Shown here: in pieces, positions 60,267-64,000 of the stretch
How the letters are laid out: each line of letters begins with the position of its first letter
Position numbering within the stretch: position 1 is the stretch's first letter
NCBI RefSeq assembly: GCF_001579045.1
Contig: NZ_KQ970266.1
Location: forward strand, 1-64,000
Length of the DNA: 64,000 bases
Reading direction: 5' to 3'
Source: Streptococcus mitis
Lineage (GTDB): Bacteria > Bacillota > Bacilli > Lactobacillales > Streptococcaceae
Translations under genes and position numbers: made by a program
The notes under the pieces: model-generated
Seen by the model: the letters and a program-made list of their open reading frames with translations, nothing else
What the model was told of the DNA's origin: nothing
Database searches by the model: none

Positions 60267-62462
60267 ATGAAATTAGATAAATTATTTGAGAAATTTCTTT
60301 CTCTTTTAAAAAAAGAAACAAGTGAACTAGAGGGCTCTGACTCTACTAGCTTACGTCGCTCTCGTAGTGATCGAAAAAAATTAGCCCAAGTAGGTCCAAT
60401 TCGAAAATTCTGGCGTCGCTATCATCTAACAAAGATTGTCCTTATACTAGGTTTGAGTGCAGGCTTGCTAGTTGGAACCTATTTGTTTGCTGTAGCTAAG
60501 TCAACCAATGTCAATGATTTGCAAAACGCCTTGAAAACTCGGACTATCATTTTTGACCGTGAAGAAAAAGAGGCTGGTGCCTTGTCTGGTCAAAAAGGAA
60601 CTTATGTTGAATTGACTGATATCAGTAAAAATTTGCAGAATGCCGTTATTGCGACAGAAGACCGTTCCTTCTATAAAAATGACGGGATTAACTATGGTCG
60701 TTTCTTCTTGGCGATTGTCACTGCTGGTCGTTCAGGTGGTGGCTCTACTATTACCCAACAGCTGGCTAAAAACGCCTATTTGTCACAGGATCAAACTGTT
60801 GAGAGAAAAGCGAAAGAATTTTTCTTGGCTTTAGAATTAACCAAAAAATATAGTAAGGATCAAATTCTAACCATGTACCTTAACAACGCTTATTTTGGAA
60901 ATGGTGTGTGGGGGGTTGAAGATGCGAGTAAGAAATACTTTGGAGTTTCTGCGTCAGAAGTGAGTTTGGATCAAGCTGCGACTCTGGCAGGGATGCTCAA
61001 AGGACCGGAACTGTATAACCCCTTGAAATCTGTAGAAGATTCTACTAATCGTCGTGATACTGTCTTGCAAAATATGCTTGCAGCGGGTTACATTGATAAA
61101 AACCAAGAAACCGAAGCTGCAGAAGTTGATATGACTTCGCAATTGCACGATAAGTATGAAGGAAAAATCTCAGATTACCGTTATCCTTCTTACTTTGATG
61201 CGGTTGTTAATGAAGCTGTTTCCAAGTATAATCTAACAGAGGAAGAAATTGTCAATAATGGCTACCGCATTTATACAGAGTTGGATCAAAACTACCAAGC
61301 AAATATGCAGGTTGTCTATGAAAACACCTCACTATTCCCGAGGGCAGAGGATGGAACATTTGCTCAATCAGGAAGTGTAGCTCTCGAACCGAAAACAGGG
61401 GGAGTTCGTGGTGTTGTCGGTCAAGTTGCTGACAATGATAAAACTGGATTCCGTAATTTCAACTATGCAACCCAATCAAAACGTAGCCCTGGCTCTGCAA
61501 TTAAGCCTTTAGTTGTCTATACGCCAGCAGTTGAGGCAGGTTGGGCTTTGAACAAGCAGTTGGATAACCATACCATGCAGTATGACAGCTATAAGGTTGA
61601 TAACTATGCAGGGATTAAAACGAGTCGAGAAGTTCCTATGTATCAAGCCTTGGCAGAATCGCTTAATCTACCTGCTGTTGCCACTGTTAATGATTTGGGT
61701 GTTGATAAGGCTTTTGAGTCAGGAGAAAAATTTGGACTCAACATGGAAAAAGTCGACCGTGTTCTTGGTGTCGCCTTGGGAAGCGGTGTCGAAACCAACC
61801 CTCTGCAAATGGCTCAAGCATATGCTGCCTTTGCAAATGAAGGTTTAATGCCTGAAGCTCATTTTATTAGTCGAATTGAAAATGCTAGTGGACAAGTTAT
61901 TGCAAGCCATAAAAATTCACAAAAACGAGTGATTGATAAATCTGTAGCTGATAAGATGACCAGTATGATGTTAGGAACATTCACCAACGGAACGGGAATT
62001 AGTTCGTCGCCTGCAGACTATGTCATGGCAGGGAAAACTGGGACAACTGAAGCAGTTTTCAATCCTGAATACACAAGTGACCAGTGGGTAATTGGTTATA
62101 CTCCGGATGTGGTGATTAGTCACTGGCTTGGTTTTCCGACCACGGATGAAAATCACTATCTAGCAGGTTCTACCTCAAACGGTGCAGCCCATGTCTTTAG
62201 AAATATTGCAAATACCATTTTACCTTATACGCCAGGAAGTACCTTTACAGTTGAAAATGCCTATAAGCAAAATGGAATTGCACCAGCCAATACAAAAAGA
62301 CAAGTACAAAGCAATAATAATAGCCAGACAGATGATAATTTGTCTGATATTCGAGGACGTGCGCAAAGTCTAGTAGATGAGGCTAGCCGGGCTATCTCAG
62401 ATGCGAAGATTAAGGAAAAGGCTCAAACAATATGGGATTCAGTAGTCAATCTATTTCGCTAA
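60267..62462 (+). CDS. pbp2A: Penicillin-binding protein 2A
   Basis: A 731-residue class A PBP that polymerises and crosslinks peptidoglycan. Order: basic cytoplasmic tail (1-55), membrane helix (about 57-77, VLILGLSAGLLVGTYLFAV), glycosyltransferase domain (about 95-290; catalytic Glu in AVIATEDRSFY, GGSTITQQLAKN), transpeptidase domain (about 370-660). The transpeptidase motifs are SPGSAIKP (active Ser), ESLNLP and GKTGTT. The tail is Asn/Gln rich. The 731-residue length agrees with pneumococcal PBP2a. No mosaic alteration can be judged without a reference. Confidence 0.95.
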   Translation: MKLDKLFEKFLSLLKKETSELEGSDSTSLRRSRSDRKKLAQVGPIRKFWRRYHLTKIVLILGLSAGLLVGTYLFAVAKSTNVNDLQNALKTRTIIFDREEKEAGALSGQKGTYVELTDISKNLQNAVIATEDRSFYKNDGINYGRFFLAIVTAGRSGGGSTITQQLAKNAYLSQDQTVERKAKEFFLALELTKKYSKDQILTMYLNNAYFGNGVWGVEDASKKYFGVSASEVSLDQAATLAGMLKGPELYNPLKSVEDSTNRRDTVLQNMLAAGYIDKNQETEAAEVDMTSQLHDKYEGKISDYRYPSYFDAVVNEAVSKYNLTEEEIVNNGYRIYTELDQNYQANMQVVYENTSLFPRAEDGTFAQSGSVALEPKTGGVRGVVGQVADNDKTGFRNFNYATQSKRSPGSAIKPLVVYTPAVEAGWALNKQLDNHTMQYDSYKVDNYAGIKTSREVPMYQALAESLNLPAVATVNDLGVDKAFESGEKFGLNMEKVDRVLGVALGSGVETNPLQMAQAYAAFANEGLMPEAHFISRIENASGQVIASHKNSQKRVIDKSVADKMTSMMLGTFTNGTGISSSPADYVMAGKTGTTEAVFNPEYTSDQWVIGYTPDVVISHWLGFPTTDENHYLAGSTSNGAAHVFRNIANTILPYTPGSTFTVENAYKQNGIAPANTKRQVQSNNNSQTDDNLSDIRGRAQSLVDEASRAISDAKIKEKAQTIWDSVVNLFR

Positions 62463-62514
62463 GATGCTTGTCAAAGCCTAGCTTTCTTGTTATAATAGAT
62501 AGGATGGAGGCGTT

Positions 62515-62667
62515 ATGGCACTAAAAAAAGCAAGCCTAGCTTGTGCGGTTTGTGGTTCTAGAAACTATTCAATCAAGATCAGTGGAAACCCCAAGCCTAC
62601 ACGACTAGAAGTAAATAAATTTTGTAAGCATTGTGGCAAGTACACTACACACAGAGAAACGAGATAG
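62515..62667 (+). CDS. rpmG: 50S ribosomal protein L33
   Basis: A 50-residue basic protein with two Cys pairs, CAVC and CKHC, the zinc-binding form of L33. It starts [19 protein letters not shown] and ends [13 protein letters not shown] precedes the ATG by 5 bases and TATAAT lies at 62491-62496. It is the first gene of the rpmG-secE-nusG unit. Confidence 0.93.
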   Translation: MALKKASLACAVCGSRNYSIKISGNPKPTRLEVNKFCKHCGKYTTHRETR

Positions 62668-62676
62668 GAGAGAGCG

Positions 62677-62853
62677 ATGCGTTTTATTGGAGATATTTTT
62701 AGACTTCTTAAAGACACAACATGGCCAACTCGCAAGGAAAGCTGGAGAGATTTTCGTTCTATCATGGAATACACTGCTTTCTTTGTAGTAATTATTTACA
62801 TTTTTGACCAGTTGATTGTTTCAGGTTTGATTCGGTTTATTAACATTTTTTAG
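62677..62853 (+). CDS. secE: Preprotein translocase subunit SecE
   Basis: A 58-residue protein with an amphipathic start (MRFIGDIFRLLKDTTWPTRKES, where TTWPTRKE is the SecE signature) and one membrane helix (about 33-55). It stabilises SecY in the translocon. It begins 9 bases after rpmG with GGAGAG upstream, in the standard order before nusG. Confidence 0.93.
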   Translation: MRFIGDIFRLLKDTTWPTRKESWRDFRSIMEYTAFFVVIIYIFDQLIVSGLIRFINIF

Positions 62854-62907
62854 AAGGTTAGTGGAGTTAATTACACTAGAAATCTTCTATTTATGAAAGG
62901 AAATATC

Positions 62908-63444
62908 ATGGATAGTTTTGATAAAGGGTGGTTTGTTTTACAAACTTATTCTGGTTATGAAAATAAGGTAAAAGAAAATCTATTACAACGTGCACAAACC
63001 TACAATATGTTGGATAATATTTTACGTGTTGAAATTCCAACACAAACAGTGCAAGTTGAAAAAAATGGAAAAAGAAAAGAAGTAGAAGAAAATCGCTTTC
63101 CAGGTTATGTTCTTGTAGAAATGGTCATGACAGATGAAGCTTGGTTTGTTGTTCGAAACACACCAAATGTTACAGGGTTTGTCGGTTCACACGGGAACAG
63201 ATCAAAACCAACTCCATTATTGGAACAAGAAATTCGTGACATTTTGGTATCTATGGGACAAACTGTTCAAGAATTTGATTTCGATGTTGAGGTTGGCCAA
63301 ACCGTACGTATTATTGATGGTGCTTTTGCAGACTACACTGGTAAGATTACAGAAATTGATAATAATAAAGTGAAAATGATTATCTCTATGTTTGGTAATG
63401 ACACAGTTGCAGAAGTAAACCTAAACCAAATTGCAGAATTATAA
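62908..63444 (+). CDS. nusG: Transcription termination/antitermination factor NusG
   Basis: The 178-residue factor binds RNA polymerase and affects pausing and termination. It has an NGN domain (about 5-110, WFVLQTYSGYENKVKENLLQRA and FPGYVLVEMVMTDEAWFVVRNTPNVTGFVG) and a C-terminal KOW domain (about 125-178, VGQTVRIIDGAFADYTGKITEID). I start at 62908 (MDSFDKGW), 5 bases after AAAGGAA; an ATG at 62893 is in frame but has no site. Confidence 0.95.
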   Translation: MDSFDKGWFVLQTYSGYENKVKENLLQRAQTYNMLDNILRVEIPTQTVQVEKNGKRKEVEENRFPGYVLVEMVMTDEAWFVVRNTPNVTGFVGSHGNRSKPTPLLEQEIRDILVSMGQTVQEFDFDVEVGQTVRIIDGAFADYTGKITEIDNNKVKMIISMFGNDTVAEVNLNQIAEL

Positions 63445-63451
63445 CCCTAAG

Positions 63452-63473
63452 AGAGGCCAGACCTCTCTTTTTT
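63452..63473 (+). terminator. nusG terminator
   Basis: AGAGAGG and CCTCTCT pair around CCAGA, followed by six T. The next bases begin a ComE-type repeat. Confidence 0.85.
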
Positions 63474-63475
63474 GT

Positions 63476-63484
63476 GCAGTTGAG
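63476..63484 (+). promoter_or_regulatory. ComE-binding half-site before comX
   Basis: GCAGTTGAG matches the downstream ComE direct repeat (consensus ACAGTTGAG), 81 bases before comX. An upstream copy at the usual 12-base spacing is not recognisable, as that position is the nusG terminator. Confidence 0.65.
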
Positions 63485-63564
63485 GAGCTAAAGGGTGCAG
63501 AATGGATGAAATGTGCCAAAAGTGTTTCTAAATCTGTTAGACTGTATCTAGAAAGGGGAAGATT

Positions 63565-64000
63565 ATGCTTAAAAAAATGTATGAAGAAGTCCAAGGAATT
63601 GTATACAAATGTAGAAATGAATATTACCTTCATTTATGGGAACTATCGGATTGGGACCAAGAGGGAATGATATGTCTACATGAATTGATTAGTAAAGAAG
63701 AAGGGCTTGTAGAAGATATCCCTCGTTTAAGGAAATATTTCAAAACTAAATTCCGTAATCGGATTCTAGATTATATCCGTAAGCAAGAAAGTCAAAAACG
63801 AAGATATGATAAAGAACCATATGAAGAAGTAGGTGAGATTAGTCATCGTATAAGTGAGGGAGGACTCTGGCTAGACGATTATTATCTCTTTCATGAAGCA
63901 CTAAGAGATTATAGAAGTAAACAAACTAAAGAGCAACAAGAAGAGTTAGAACGCGTCTTAAGAGATGAACGCTTCCGAGGGCGTCAAAGAGTGCTAAAGG
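63565..64000 (+). CDS. comX: Competence sigma factor ComX (5' part)
   Basis: The gene runs off the window; 145 of about 159 codons are present and open. ComX directs RNA polymerase to TACGAATA-type boxes of late competence genes, including comGA here. The sequence YEEVQGIVYKCRNEYYLHLW, then DIPRLRKYFKTKFRNRILDY and GRQRVLK matches streptococcal ComX nearly throughout. GGAAG lies before the ATG at 63565. Early-competence control is expected through the ComE site at 63476. Two copies per genome are usual in pneumococcus. Confidence 0.96.
   Translation, partial: MLKKMYEEVQGIVYKCRNEYYLHLWELSDWDQEGMICLHELISKEEGLVEDIPRLRKYFKTKFRNRILDYIRKQESQKRRYDKEPYEEVGEISHRISEGGLWLDDYYLFHEALRDYRSKQTKEQQEELERVLRDERFRGRQRVLK

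Overview
The window comes from a Streptococcus of the Mitis group (S. pneumoniae, S. mitis, S. oralis and relatives). The gene order matches my recollection of the pneumococcal chromosome: a tRNA cluster, thrC, a LysM protein, pcp, tgt, nagA, the comG pilus operon, ackA, rnpA-yidC-jag, the ula ascorbate operon, tkt, adhE, gapA, pbp2A, rpmG-secE-nusG and comX. The ComX protein, the TGCGAATA competence box and the UlaR-type operators all fit. I saw no BOX or RUP element, but two SPRITE-like terminator repeats are present. The exact species cannot be fixed by eye.

Layout. Positions 1-991 hold ten tRNA genes, a decayed tRNA-Glu-like copy and a terminator. Positions 1056-15513 are mostly housekeeping and surface genes. 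The DUF1033 gene and comGA-comGG (15658-19813) encode the DNA-uptake pilus. Positions 19814-30257 are an AT-rich accessory block between comGG and the comYH-like methyltransferase gene. Positions 30318-36985 hold comYH, ackA, a two-gene streptococcin-like locus whose bacteriocin gene is broken, rnpA, an interrupted yidC, and jag. Positions 37116-44740 are the ula regulon. Then come tkt, yajC, a tyrosine phosphatase, a MORN protein and adhE (44854-51087). Positions 51220-58050 form a second accessory block. Positions 58227-64000 hold gapA, an RluA-type pseudouridine synthase, pbp2A, rpmG-secE-nusG and the first 145 codons of comX.

The first accessory block is the strongest candidate for a new system. 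A divergent Rgg regulator and an unannotated 23-residue SHP pheromone gene (TTG start, C-terminus DIIIIVGG) sit before an overlapping eight-gene operon. The operon encodes a JAMM/FGE-like fusion, a ThiS-like carrier ending in GG, a ThiF/MoeB-like E1, a protein of unknown role, a free-standing acyl or peptidyl carrier, an ATP-grasp ligase, an MFS exporter and a free-standing adenylation enzyme. It looks like a quorum-sensing-controlled small-molecule pathway using two kinds of carrier protein. Its right side carries a GNAT gene, an MFS gene remnant and a truncated methyltransferase.

The second accessory block looks like a peptide-signalled antimicrobial locus. It has tandem TprA-like RNPP regulators (the second frameshifted), a 15-residue peptide ending WWK, a frameshifted 96-residue gene, two related Trp-rich peptides of 31 and 29 residues, and two ABC transporter pairs. 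A large hairpin separates the peptides from the first ABC gene.

Four genes are broken by single point or one-base changes: a bacteriocin-like gene (33345), yidC (34714), the second tprA-like gene (T run at 52325) and the 96-residue gene (A run at 53775). They may be real or sequencing errors and should be checked against reads.
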